NCBI RefSeq assembly: GCF_042666435.1
Contig: NZ_JBHTDC010000001.1
Location: forward strand, 682,001 to 746,000
Direction of reading: 5' to 3'
DNA: 64,000 bases
Source of the DNA: Allosphingosinicella sp042666435
GTDB taxonomy: Bacteria; Pseudomonadota; Alphaproteobacteria; Sphingomonadales; Sphingomonadaceae
This document shows positions 43,245 to 51,657 of the stretch, piece by piece. The notes under the pieces are model-generated. The model did no database searches and was not told where the DNA came from. It saw only the letters and a list, made by a program, of their open reading frames with translations. Both the position numbers and the translations under genes were made by a program. Position 1 is the first letter of the stretch; the number at the start of each line of letters is the position of its first letter.

Positions 43245-43884
43245 ACCTCTACGCCTATGTGGGTGGCGATCCGGTGAATCTGGTCGATCCCCCCGGGACC
43301 GGTTGGTGGCCAAGCCGAATTGAGCGCAAGGTCAATGAGGATGGATCGAGTGCTGGATGGGGATTCTCAAGCGGCGGAAGCAGTGGTGGTGGATTATTAG
43401 ACAGTGGAGGCTTGATACGTGCCGATGTTCTGGAAACAGTGCTTTGGGAGCGGGCAGCGTGGTTCAGCCCTACCACCGGAGAACAATATACAGATTGGAA
43501 ATACACAGGGAACTTCAGTACTCTGAACGGAGCGTTCGGATATGTTCAGCTGGCTTCTTATGGTGGAATGGGAGACAACCAGGAACCGGAAATAGGCCGC
43601 AAAAGAGTGAGCCTGAGAAACAATCTGAAAATTCTAGGAGTGCGTGCACAGCTGCGGTCGGAGGTGTTTTAATCGCGGGAGCCACCGAACTGGGAACTAC
43701 GGCTCTACATGTTGCGCGCAGCGGCTACGGACTACATACAGTCTTCGCTGGCGCGAGCTCAGTTGTAACATTGAAACTTGTGGGGATTGCGCTTGCCTCT
43801 GGAGCCGCAATTTACGTTGCTGATAGAGTTACCGATGGAGCTATCTCGAACTTTGCTGGGAAAAAGCTAGGGATTTGCCAATGA
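43241..43884 (+). pseudogene. Rhs C-terminal tip 1 (frameshifted)
   Basis: After the first frameshift the frame reads MNLYAYVGGDPVNLVDPPG, the junction where the conserved core ends and variable toxin tips begin, then a Ser/Gly-rich stretch and WKYTGNFSTLNGAFGYVQLA to a stop at 43672. A second -1 shift near 43590 leads into a frame open to 43884 with NRPQKSEPEKQSENSRSACTAA, then hydrophobic VGGVLIAGATELGTTALHVA and VVTLKLVGIALASGAAIYVADR. The tip is not a family I know; the hydrophobic end might be membrane-active. Both breaks mean no full-length product now. Its stop overlaps the next start (ATGA). Confidence 0.65.
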
Positions 43885-44045
43885 AAATCGCAGTTGAAGT
43901 TTTTCTCCTCATTTTTTCTTTGTGGTGGTCTCATCTTGCCGGGATTATGTATTTTAAAGCGAAGAGAGATCCTTCTATTAGGTCCGCTGGTATCTTGCGA
44001 TCTGCTATGGCAATTTTGGCAGCCGTACTGGTTATAATAATTTAG
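43881..44045 (+). CDS. Small membrane protein, candidate immunity to tip 1
   Basis: 54 residues, starting in the ATGA overlap with the tip-1 stop. Two hydrophobic segments: AVEVFLLIFSLWWSHLAGIM (~4-23) and the C-terminal MAILAAVLVIII (43-54), separated by a basic loop YFKAKRDPSIRSAG. Position and coupling are those of a Rhs immunity gene. The TAG stop lies on the first base of a REP (GAATTACGGTG at 44045), so the natural C-terminus may have been cut. No homologous family recognised; too short for most gene finders. Confidence 0.6.
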   Translation: MKIAVEVFLLIFSLWWSHLAGIMYFKAKRDPSIRSAGILRSAMAILAAVLVIII

Positions 44046-44128
44046 AATTACGGTGGCAGCGCACTAGAATTACGGTGGAATGACGGCGACAGTGCACTAA
44101 CTGCGAATTCCGGGAATTCCGGGGACAC
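44045..44128. repeat. REP array of two families, left of RAYT
   Basis: GAATTACGGTG at 44045 and 44067, a variant GAATGACGGCGACAGTGCAC at 44078, then partial GAATTCCGG and GAATTCCGGGGACAC before the full RAYT left end at 44129. The stacked truncated copies suggest repeated insertion of one REP into another. Confidence 0.75.
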
Positions 44129-44890
44129 GAATTCCGGGGACACTATACTTAATTGACCCGCCCGTCCGCCGCGCCTAGGCTCGCCGCATGGCCCGTCTCG
44201 CGCGCATCGTCGTCCCCGGCATCCCCCACCACGTCACCCAGCGCGGCAACCGGCGGCAGCCGGTCTTCTTCGTCGAAGAGGATTATGCCGCCTATCGCGA
44301 CCTCGTCGCCGAGGCGTGCCGGCGCGAGGGCGTGCGCTGCCTCGCCTGGTGCCTGATGCCGAACCACGTCCACCTGATCCTCGTGCCGGCGACCGCGGAC
44401 GGCCTGCGCGCCGCGCTCGGCGACGCCCACCGCCGCTATTCGCGCCGCGTCAATTTCGCGCACGGCTGGACCGGCTATCTGTGGCAGGGGCGCTTCGCCT
44501 CCTACCCGATGGACGAGGCGCATCTGATGACCGCGATCCGCTATGTCGAGCTCAATCCGGTGCGCGCCAAGCTCGCCGCGCGGGCGGAGGATTGGCGCTG
44601 GTCGAGCGCGCGGGCGCATGTGAGCGGCCAGGGCGACGGCTTCACCGATCTCGCCGCGATGGCGGGCGTCCACCGCAACTGGCGAGCGATGCTGCGGGCG
44701 GGCCTGGAGGCGGGCGACGTCGACCCGGCGGACGAGGCCGCGATCGAGGCGAGCCAGCGCACCGGCCGCCCGCTGGGCGACACAGCGTTCGTCGAATGGC
44801 TCGAACAGCGCACCGAGCGCAAGCTGGCGAAGCGCAGGCCCGGGCCGAAACGGAAGGGGAAGGCGAATTAAGTATAGTGTCCCCGGAATT
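44129..44890 (+). mobile_element. RAYT element with inverted REP ends
   Basis: A 762 bp unit. The left end GAATTCCGGGGACAC...ACTTAATT (44129-44154) and the right end AATTAAGT...GTCCCCGGAATT (44866-44890) are inverted copies, with one transposase gene between. The transposase stop codon is inside the right REP. The Rhs orphan sequence resumes immediately at 44891. Confidence 0.85.
44188..44871 (+). CDS. REP-associated tyrosine transposase (Y1, IS200-like)
   Basis: 227 residues. HUH nuclease motif H60-V-H62 in CLMPNHVHLILVP; catalytic tyrosine Y119 in AIRYVELNPVRA. GIPHHVTQRGNRRQPVFF at the start and WRWSSARAH after the tyrosine are typical of RAYT proteins. Basic C-terminal tail KRRPGPKRKGKAN. 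Such enzymes nick single-stranded REP DNA and are single-copy relatives of IS200/IS605 transposases. The gene appears intact, unlike the Rhs pieces around it. Confidence 0.93.
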   Translation: MARLARIVVPGIPHHVTQRGNRRQPVFFVEEDYAAYRDLVAEACRREGVRCLAWCLMPNHVHLILVPATADGLRAALGDAHRRYSRRVNFAHGWTGYLWQGRFASYPMDEAHLMTAIRYVELNPVRAKLAARAEDWRWSSARAHVSGQGDGFTDLAAMAGVHRNWRAMLRAGLEAGDVDPADEAAIEASQRTGRPLGDTAFVEWLEQRTERKLAKRRPGPKRKGKAN

Positions 44891-46410
44891 ACCGCGGCTT
44901 ACACCTATGACCCGGTCTCGCGGCTGACTTCGCTGACGCAGAATATGCCCGGCACCGCCAGCGACCTGACGCTCGGGTTCGAGAATTACAATCCGGCGGG
45001 CCAGATCGGCCGCACGACCCGCGATAATGACAGCTACGTCTTCGACGACCATGTTGCGGCCACGATCCCCTCCACCGCCAACGGGCTCAACCAGCTGACG
45101 CAGGTGGATGGCGACACCCTGCAATACGACCCGCGCGGCAACCTCACCAGCGATGCGTCGGCGCCGGGCGGCACGGCGACCTACGCCTACAGCGCGGAAA
45201 ACCTGCTCACATCGGCCACCGTGGGCGGGCAGCAGGTGACGCTGCAATATGACCCGCTGATGCGGCTCCGCTCCACGTCGGGCACCGGCCTGGCGACGCG
45301 AAGGTTCGTCTATGACGGCGTCGACCTCATCTCCGAGCATAACGGCCCCGGCACCCTGGTCCGCCGCTACGTCCACGGCCCCGGCGCCGACGAGCCCCTG
45401 GTCGAATATACCGGCACCGACAACACAACCCGCCGCTGGCTCCACGCCGACGAGAGGGGCAGCGTGGTCGCGATCAGCGACGGAAGCGGCGCGGCGGTGG
45501 TGAAGAACACGTACGACGAATATGGCAACCCCGGCTCAGGCAACGATGGCCGGTTCCAATATACTGGCCAAACTTGGATCCCCGAGTTGAAGCTCTATTA
45601 CTACAAGGCGCGGTTCTACGATCCGAGGCTGGGAAGGTTCATGCAGACGGACCCGATCGGGCATGGCTCGGGGATGAACCTTTATGCTTATGTCGCAAAC
45701 GACCCAGTGAATGGAGTTGACCCGAGTGGCATGGCTCTCGATCTCGTCGCTACCGGCAGCCGACTTCCGCGCCTCGACTCCGTGACAGGTGTTGCGGCCG
45801 GATACAGCGGATACAGCACGAGAGGCGGGTGGTCGACCACGCCGAGTACTTCCATTGGCGGGTTTGGCGCGGCGGTTGGCGGGTCCATAGGGGCGGCTGG
45901 TACCGACACCGGAACGGACCCTAAGGAAGGCCTATCTCCGTGTCCAACTGGCGTCATTTGCGTCACAGGAACTCGGGCTAGCTTCGAGTATGAATTTGCT
46001 GGGTGGGAGATCAGCGGCGGGATAGCAGGAGTGAGCGGCTTCGGAGACGTCACTGAACTAGCTTCTCAACTCCGCGACAACTGGCTGCGTGGGAAAAATG
46101 GCGAAGCTTACGCCAGAAAGATTCTTTCATCACAAGGGTATGTGATTATTGGAGAGCAAGTTTATGTGAAGACTGATATCGGCCTTAGGATAATTGACTT
46201 TCTTACATCGATAAATGGACTAGTCATGGGATGGGAGGTGAAAACAGGATTTTTTGCGCAAAGATCATCGTTGCAGATACAGAAAGATACCTTAATCTAT
46301 AACCAAGGCGGTTTATACTAAGCCGAGGAGCCTTGGGCGGTGGATTGGGTTATGGTGATTCTGTGCGATATGAAACGGGAGTAATATCGATTCTCTCTTT
46401 GGGAGATTGA
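44891..46410 (+). pseudogene. Orphan Rhs core with PD-(D/E)XK-like nuclease tip 2 (frameshifted near its end)
   Basis: In frame from TAYTYDPVSRLTSLTQ; it has no start or N-terminus. ATG 44945 is the first available. The core ends DPIGHGSGMNLYAYVANDPV NGVDPSG in one frame, intact where copy 1 is broken. A Gly-rich linker follows, then the tip (~46080-46410): GKNGEAYARKILSSQGYVII, then RIIDFLTSINGLVMGWEVKTGF. The E...D-x(n)-E-V-K arrangement fits a PD-(D/E)XK nuclease. Frame stops at 46321 (NQGGLY), but the frame one base away continues SRGALGGGLGYGDSVRYETG to a TGA at 46408-46410, so a one-base deletion near 46310-46321 removed the natural end. Confidence 0.78.
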
Positions 46411-46412
46411 CG

Positions 46413-46865
46413 TTGATAAGTCGCCGCCAAATGAGAGACGCATTTATCGTGGAGCTGGGATGGCAAGAAATATCATCATTGCCCGGAGATTTCTCAGTCT
46501 CACCGGATACTGGGGAGCTGTGTCGAGTTTTCTCATCTGATATCAAGATAAGGAAGACAGGGCCGATGCTTCTGGGCGTAATTGGCTTTATGCTATCGGA
46601 GACATGTAGAGACAGGCTAGGAATGTCAGCCTACATTACCAATTTTCCTGCCTTTATGACTCCGCCAATATTGTTGTCCTGTGAAGATGTCAAAGAATGG
46701 GCCGAGTTGATTTTTACTGCAATTCACAGTCTTCCTAGCTCTCCACAGAAACTACTAGAAAATGTTAGAAACGGGGTTGTTGGACCATTTGACGCGCGTA
46801 TTTTTATTGAATCGACGCCGTTGGCGGGTGACTTTTTTTCTAAGTTGGAAACCGCTTCTCTATAA
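46413..46865 (+). CDS. Candidate immunity protein to nuclease tip 2
   Basis: 150 residues from TTG 46413 with GGGAG 7 bases upstream; TTG 46407 (overlapping the restored toxin stop TGA) or ATG 46431 are alternatives. Acidic, soluble: MRDAFIVELGWQEISSLPGD, ELCRVFSSDIKIRKTG, LLSCEDVKEWAELIF, VVGPFDARIFIEST. I do not recognise the family. AT-rich composition and position directly behind a Rhs nuclease tip support an immunity role. Reading frame is intact although its toxin is not, as seen when cells keep protection against siblings. Confidence 0.68.
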   Translation: MISRRQMRDAFIVELGWQEISSLPGDFSVSPDTGELCRVFSSDIKIRKTGPMLLGVIGFMLSETCRDRLGMSAYITNFPAFMTPPILLSCEDVKEWAELIFTAIHSLPSSPQKLLENVRNGVVGPFDARIFIESTPLAGDFFSKLETASL

Positions 46866-46867
46866 TT

Positions 46868-47134
46868 CCGAATTACGGTGAATTACGGTGGTGAATTACG
46901 GTGGTGAATTACGGTGGAATTACGGTGCCAGTTTACTGAATGCACTTTTTTGCCACGGTAGCGCAATGGCTCGTGTTCCCCGGCTGGTTCTGCCCGAAAC
47001 TCAGTTTCGGGAGCCCCAACCTTAATTCCCGCCGCTCGAATTACGGTGACAGAATTACGGTGACAGTGCACTAATTGGAGTTTCCGCGGATTTACGGTGA
47101 CAGTGCACGCATTCCAGGGACACCATACTTAATT
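46868..47134. repeat. REP array (GAATTACGGTG family) before glnA leader
   Basis: GAATTACGGTG starts at 46870, 46880, 46893, 46906 and 46917 (spaced 10-13 bp), again at 47038, a full unit GAATTACGGTGACAGTGCAC...AATT at 47052-47076, and a decayed copy at about 47089. A degenerate member of the other family ends the array (47111-47134). Between, at 46993-47012, CCCGAAAC/GTTTCGGG makes a hairpin. No gene is seen in this ~270 bp, nor in the following 170 bp glnA leader (47135-47304). Confidence 0.8.
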
Positions 47135-47304
47135 ATCTAGGCATCTCCGCCAGAAACTCCGCCCGGCAGGAGCAACGCGCCCCTTCTCCACGTGAAATGT
47201 TCACCCGTCGCGCGACGGCGCTGGACGGCGCGGGACGGGGCGGCAAAAGCTGTCCGTGATCGCGGCCGGAGTCGCGAGGCATATCGGCAGCAAGGACAAG
47301 TCAC

Positions 47305-48717
47305 ATGGCCAACGACGCGGGCACCATATTGGACATGATCAAGGAGCAGGAGATCGAATGGATCGACCTGCGCTTCACCGATCCCAAGGGCAAGTGGCAG
47401 CACCTCACCATGGTGTCGGGCCTCATCGACCAGGACCAGCTCGAGGACGGCTTCATGTTCGACGGATCGTCGATCGAAGGCTGGAAGGCGATCAACGAGA
47501 GCGACATGATCCTGAAGCCCGATCTCGACGCGGTCTATGTCGATCCGTTCAGCGCAACGCCGATGATGATCCTGTTCTGCGACGTGGTCGATCCGGCCTC
47601 GGGCGAGCTCTACGCCCGCGACCCCCGCTCCACCGCCAAGCGCGCCGAAGCCTATGTGAAGGCGAGCGGCATCGGCGACACCATCTATGTCGGGCCGGAA
47701 GCCGAATTCTTCATGTTCGACGATGTCCGCTTCGAAGACGGCTATAACAGCTCCTATTTCCGCATCGACGACATCGAGCTGCCGACCAATACCGGCCGCG
47801 AATATGAAGGCGGCAATCTCGGCCACCGGCCGCGCGCTAAGGGTGGCTATTTCCCGGTCGCGCCGGTCGACAGCGCGCAGGACATCAGGGGCGAGATGGT
47901 CTCGACCATGATCGAGATGGGCCTGCCGATGGACAAGCATCATCACGAGGTCGCCGCCAGCCAGCACGAGCTGGGCATGACCTACGGCACGCTCACCGAG
48001 ACCGCCGACCGGATGCAGATCTACAAATATGTCGTCCACATGGTCGCCAACGCCTATGGCAAGAGCGCGACCTTCATGCCCAAGCCGATCAGGGCGGACA
48101 ACGGCTCCGGGATGCACGTCCATCTGTCGATCTGGGACAAGAACAAGCCGCTCTTCGCCGGCAACGGCTATGCCGGATTGAGCGAGACCGCGCTCTATTT
48201 CATCGGCGGCATCATCAACCACGCCAAGGCCTGCAACGCCTTCACCAATCCGACTACCAACAGCTACAAGAGGCTGGTGCCGGGCTTCGAGGCGCCGGTC
48301 CTGCTCGCTTATTCGAGCCGCAACCGCTCCGCCTCCTGCCGCATCCCCTACGGCACCGGCGAGAAGGCGAAGCGCGTCGAATGCCGCTTCCCCGATCCGC
48401 TCGCCAACCCCTATCTCGCTTATGCGGCTTTGGTCATGGCCGGCCTCGACGGCATCCAAAACCGCATCCATCCCGGCGACGCGATCGACAAGAACCTCTA
48501 CGATCTGCCGCCCGCCGAACTGGTCAACGTGCCCACCGTCGCCGGCAGCCTGCGCGAGGCCCTCATCGCCCTCCAGAACGACCGCGCCTTCCTGACCAGG
48601 GGCGACGTGTTCAGCGACGACCAGATCGACGCCTATATCGAGCTCAAATGGGAAGAGCAGATGCGCTGGGAAACGACCCCCAGCCCGGTCGAATATGACA
48701 TGTATTATTCGTCATGA
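47305..48717 (+). CDS. glnA: Glutamine synthetase type I
   Basis: 470 residues. Metal site E132/E134 (VGPEAEFFMFD); glutamate/ATP site NGSGMHVHLSIWDKN (266-280) and NPTTNSYKRLVPGFEAP (315-331). The adenylylation tyrosine is Y399 in DKNLYDLPP, so activity is expected to be shut off by GlnE under P-II control. Makes glutamine from glutamate and ammonia. Its usual partner glnB is ~6.1 kb upstream, so it now needs a promoter of its own in 47135-47304 or within the REP array. Convergent with the next gene (6 bp gap). Confidence 0.97.
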   Translation: MANDAGTILDMIKEQEIEWIDLRFTDPKGKWQHLTMVSGLIDQDQLEDGFMFDGSSIEGWKAINESDMILKPDLDAVYVDPFSATPMMILFCDVVDPASGELYARDPRSTAKRAEAYVKASGIGDTIYVGPEAEFFMFDDVRFEDGYNSSYFRIDDIELPTNTGREYEGGNLGHRPRAKGGYFPVAPVDSAQDIRGEMVSTMIEMGLPMDKHHHEVAASQHELGMTYGTLTETADRMQIYKYVVHMVANAYGKSATFMPKPIRADNGSGMHVHLSIWDKNKPLFAGNGYAGLSETALYFIGGIINHAKACNAFTNPTTNSYKRLVPGFEAPVLLAYSSRNRSASCRIPYGTGEKAKRVECRFPDPLANPYLAYAALVMAGLDGIQNRIHPGDAIDKNLYDLPPAELVNVPTVAGSLREALIALQNDRAFLTRGDVFSDDQIDAYIELKWEEQMRWETTPSPVEYDMYYSS

Positions 48718-48723
48718 CCCGTC

Positions 48724-50271
48724 TCATTCCAGGTCCGGCGCCACGTCCTTGAAGCTGTACAGCGCCGCGTCGCTTTCAAAGACGAAATGGCGCGGCGCCG
48801 GATCGGGGATCGGGCTCCCGAAATAAGCGCGCAGGATCGTCGGATAGACGTTCACCGGCGAGGCGGGCGCGGCGGCGGGAACGCCGTCCACGTGGCGGAT
48901 CGCCATCAGCACGCCCATCTTCTCGGCTAGCTGGGCGCGGCCGAGGTTGGTCCAGTCGACGGCGACCGGGTCGCGTCCGAGGAAGCGCTCATCGCCGACA
49001 TAGGGCTCGGGCCACGGCCCTTCGTCGGAATGGAGAACGATCACCGCCGGGCGCGGACCCGCGAGCACCGCGTCGACCAGCCGCAACATTTCGCGATTGG
49101 TATATTCGATCTGCGCCACATAATTGTCGCGCCGGCTCGCCGCCGTCGCTTCGGCCAGCGAGCGGCAGGAGCCGTCGGCGTTGAGCACGAAGGGCGGGTG
49201 CGGCACCAGGAAATGGGCGAAGACATATTTGCGTCCGCTGTCCCCCGCCAGCGCGCGTAGCCGATCGAACTTGTGCCCGGCGCGCCGGCACTGATCCTCC
49301 CGCCCGTCGCCATAAGGCAGCGCCAGCTGGTCCATCGCGAATCCGACGGCCGACTGGGCGAGGACCAGCCGCCCGAGCTCCGGCAAAGCGCGGTAATTGA
49401 TGTTGCGGTCGGCGAGCGCGCTTGCCCGGGTCGGGTTCCACCACGAGCCGGCGAACACCGTGTCATAGCCTTGGCGCTCGAAGAAGCGCAGCGCCTGGTT
49501 CGACGTCATCGACCGGTAGAGCGGCACCCAGTCCGCCGGGTTCGCCCGTCCCGACAGCGGGTCGAGATAGGAAGCGTTGAGCGTCGAGGCGACCGAATGG
49601 CCGGTCCGCTGATAATTGGAGAAGGCGCCCTCATCGACCGCGAACCCCCGTGCCCGCAGCGCCGCGAGGAAGGGGCCGTTGTCGTAGCCATACGCATTGG
49701 CGAGCGTGGCGCTGTTGCCGTACCGGTCGAAGATCAGGTGCCACACGTCCGGGCTCGCCGCCGATGCCCGCCCCTCGAACGCGGCGAACAATTGGTCCGG
49801 CGCCGGCCTCTGCCGCTCCAGATCGACCTGCCGGAACAAGGCCACTCCGGCGATGCCGACCGCCACGGCGACCAGGATCAGGTTGATCTTGCGGTTGAGC
49901 GTGAGAAGGGCGGGCATATCGCGCGGAATGCGGCGGGCGGCCAGCACCGCCGCTACGCCCGCCAGAAACAACAAAACGGCGTGAAGCCAAGGTGCGGTCG
50001 AGATCGCGAATACCGCCACCGGGACATAGAGGATATAGACGGCGGCGATGCCCGACATCAGGCCGGCGCGTGCCCAGCTTCCCGCCCCCGGCCGCAGCGC
50101 CAGCACGGCCAGCGCCGCCAGGCCGAGGATGAAGGCGATCGTCGGCAGCGCGTCCTCGTAGGGCACGCGGCCCATGTTGGAGAGCCACAGGGTGAGGGTC
50201 ACGATCAAGGCGACCGCGCCGCCGGCGAGCGGCAGGCGCGACAGCCAGGACGCGGAGGAGGCGGCGGTCAC
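48724..50271 (-). CDS. Sulfatase/alkaline-phosphatase superfamily membrane protein
   Basis: 515 residues from GTG 50271, which overlaps the preceding stop (GTGA). About five membrane helices in the first ~150 residues, then a periplasmic domain with PDVWHLIFDRYGNSATL, HFLVPHPPFVLN and VIVLHSDEGPWPEPY, the D, H and HxDEG-type metal motifs of the sulfatase-like fold. Comparable to LTA-synthase or phosphoethanolamine-transferase-like proteins; the nucleophile could be T/S near GHSVAST. Envelope glycan or lipid modification is likely. Third gene of a three-gene operon. Confidence 0.82.
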   Translation of the reverse strand: MTAASSASWLSRLPLAGGAVALIVTLTLWLSNMGRVPYEDALPTIAFILGLAALAVLALRPGAGSWARAGLMSGIAAVYILYVPVAVFAISTAPWLHAVLLFLAGVAAVLAARRIPRDMPALLTLNRKINLILVAVAVGIAGVALFRQVDLERQRPAPDQLFAAFEGRASAASPDVWHLIFDRYGNSATLANAYGYDNGPFLAALRARGFAVDEGAFSNYQRTGHSVASTLNASYLDPLSGRANPADWVPLYRSMTSNQALRFFERQGYDTVFAGSWWNPTRASALADRNINYRALPELGRLVLAQSAVGFAMDQLALPYGDGREDQCRRAGHKFDRLRALAGDSGRKYVFAHFLVPHPPFVLNADGSCRSLAEATAASRRDNYVAQIEYTNREMLRLVDAVLAGPRPAVIVLHSDEGPWPEPYVGDERFLGRDPVAVDWTNLGRAQLAEKMGVLMAIRHVDGVPAAAPASPVNVYPTILRAYFGSPIPDPAPRHFVFESDAALYSFKDVAPDLE

Positions 50272-51653
50272 CGCCGGCGGTCGTAGGCGACGAGCAGCCG
50301 TCCGTCCTCGCCGAGTCGGCATTGGTCGGTGATCGCCCCGCGCTCCTTCACGTGAGCAAGGAACGCTTCCTCACCATAATCGGGGAAAATGTCCGCCCGG
50401 CCGCGCAGCAGCTCGCGCACCATCGGGTCGCTCTTGGAGGGGAACTCGATGACGCCGACCGGTGCCAGGCTCATCAGCCAGTCCACCGCCATGTCGAGCG
50501 GCACGTTTTTGGCGATCGCCAGATGATGGATGACGGCGAGCGCGAGCAGCGCATCCGCATCCGCCCGCGCGGCCAGGCTCTTGCGCTCTGCGCCGGCCCA
50601 ACCCTGCGATGGGCTCGGATTGGTCGCGTCGAGCCACAAGGGCAGCATCCGCCCGCCGTCCTGGTCGAAACGGGCATAGGCTCGTTCGAGCGCGCCGAAA
50701 TCGAAATCGAAGCCGACCACCGAGCGCGCCCCATGGTCGAGCGCCGTCCGGCTGAAATCGCCGCTATTGCAGCCGAGATCGAACAACAGGCGCGGCTCGG
50801 CGGCGGCGACGGCGCGGGCGACGAAGCCGTGCTTGGCGGAGCGGCGCTCCTCGTCATAGCTGTTGTGCCCGGCATAATCGGCCCAGATCGTCTTTTGCGC
50901 GGGCGGGCGCAGTTTCTGGATATAGGAACGCAGTCCTTGGAGGATGGCGACGAGGCCCTCCTTCGAAAGCCGCGCGGCGGCGGCGCGCTTCCCTTCCAGC
51001 CCCCGGGAAACGCCGCGACGATGGACGTAGCTCGGCGCGACGACATGGGCGAGGACGGTGAAGGAGAGCTTGTCGCGCGCGCGCAGCAGCCGCGTCATGT
51101 CCTCGGGCGCGAGGCCTTCGCCGCTGCCGCGATACCAGGCATTGGGCGCCAGCCCGCATTTCGCCCAGAGCAGAAGCGGATTGAGGAACTGCATCGCGAA
51201 CTGGCGCTGGCCGGTCCACAAGGCCCCTTCCTCGTAGCGGACGATCGACAGATGATCGATGAAGACGGGCTTCGTGCCTTCGAACTGGACGTTGTAGGCG
51301 GTCGCGTCCGACAAGGTGAAGCCATCCTCGAGCAGCTCCAGATGTAGGTCGAGATGGAGCAGAGCGGCGGCCTTGAGCGCCGAGAAGGTCCATTCATAAG
51401 GATAGGAGACGAAATCGATCCGCGGATGCTCCAGCAGGTAGCGGGGAGCGCCGGCCATGGCGGGCGACGCCTCGGGCTCCCGCTCCGTCAGGCCGATCAG
51501 CCGGCCGCGCTCGACCGCCTTGCCGAACACGCCTGCCGCGCGCGCCTGCTCATAAGGGACGCTGCCCGCATCGAACACCGCGCGGAAGACGCGGCCGTCG
51601 GCATGGAGGACGCGCCCCGCCGGATCGCGGAACGAGCCCGGATCGAACTTCAT
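50268..51653 (-). CDS. SAM methyltransferase with kinase-like N-terminal region
   Basis: 461 residues. The C-terminal half is a class I methyltransferase: LLFDLGCNSGDFSRTALDHGA (290-310) binds SAM, SVVGFDFDF is motif II. The N-terminal half has FTLSDATAYNVQFEGTKPVF then IDHLS (112-136); D116-x4-N121 followed by ID133 looks like the catalytic loop and DFG of kinase/phosphotransferase folds (inference). Its start is 4 bp after the small membrane gene, its end overlaps the sulfatase-like gene. Substrate unknown; context suggests a surface glycan or lipid. Confidence 0.78.
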   Translation of the reverse strand: MKFDPGSFRDPAGRVLHADGRVFRAVFDAGSVPYEQARAAGVFGKAVERGRLIGLTEREPEASPAMAGAPRYLLEHPRIDFVSYPYEWTFSALKAAALLHLDLHLELLEDGFTLSDATAYNVQFEGTKPVFIDHLSIVRYEEGALWTGQRQFAMQFLNPLLLWAKCGLAPNAWYRGSGEGLAPEDMTRLLRARDKLSFTVLAHVVAPSYVHRRGVSRGLEGKRAAAARLSKEGLVAILQGLRSYIQKLRPPAQKTIWADYAGHNSYDEERRSAKHGFVARAVAAAEPRLLFDLGCNSGDFSRTALDHGARSVVGFDFDFGALERAYARFDQDGGRMLPLWLDATNPSPSQGWAGAERKSLAARADADALLALAVIHHLAIAKNVPLDMAVDWLMSLAPVGVIEFPSKSDPMVRELLRGRADIFPDYGEEAFLAHVKERGAITDQCRLGEDGRLLVAYDRRR

Positions 51654-51657
51654 CGGA

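Larger units (their letters stand above)
41447..47134 (+). mobile_element. Decayed Rhs/RAYT island between glnB and glnA
   Basis: About 5.7 kb. In order: truncated Rhs core, solo REP, rest of Rhs core, frameshifted tip 1, small membrane protein, REP array, RAYT element, orphan Rhs core with nuclease tip 2, immunity candidate, REP array. Tip regions (43300-44045 and 46050-46900) are visibly AT-richer than the flanks. Boundaries are given as the glnB-side HTH stop and the last REP before the glnA leader; the exact insertion points are not known. No flanking target duplication was recognised. Confidence 0.75.

Noticed and set aside
43230..43600. Programmed -1 frameshifting in the Rhs tip
   Set aside because: No slippery heptamer (X-XXY-YYZ) or following pseudoknot was found at either break, and the third break in tip 2 looks the same. 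Plain decay or sequencing error is simpler.
46868..47076. Possible CRISPR array
   Set aside because: The GAATTACGGTG units are 11 bp with gaps of 0-2 bp or about 110 bp and no spacers of uniform length. They match REP ends, and no cas genes are present.
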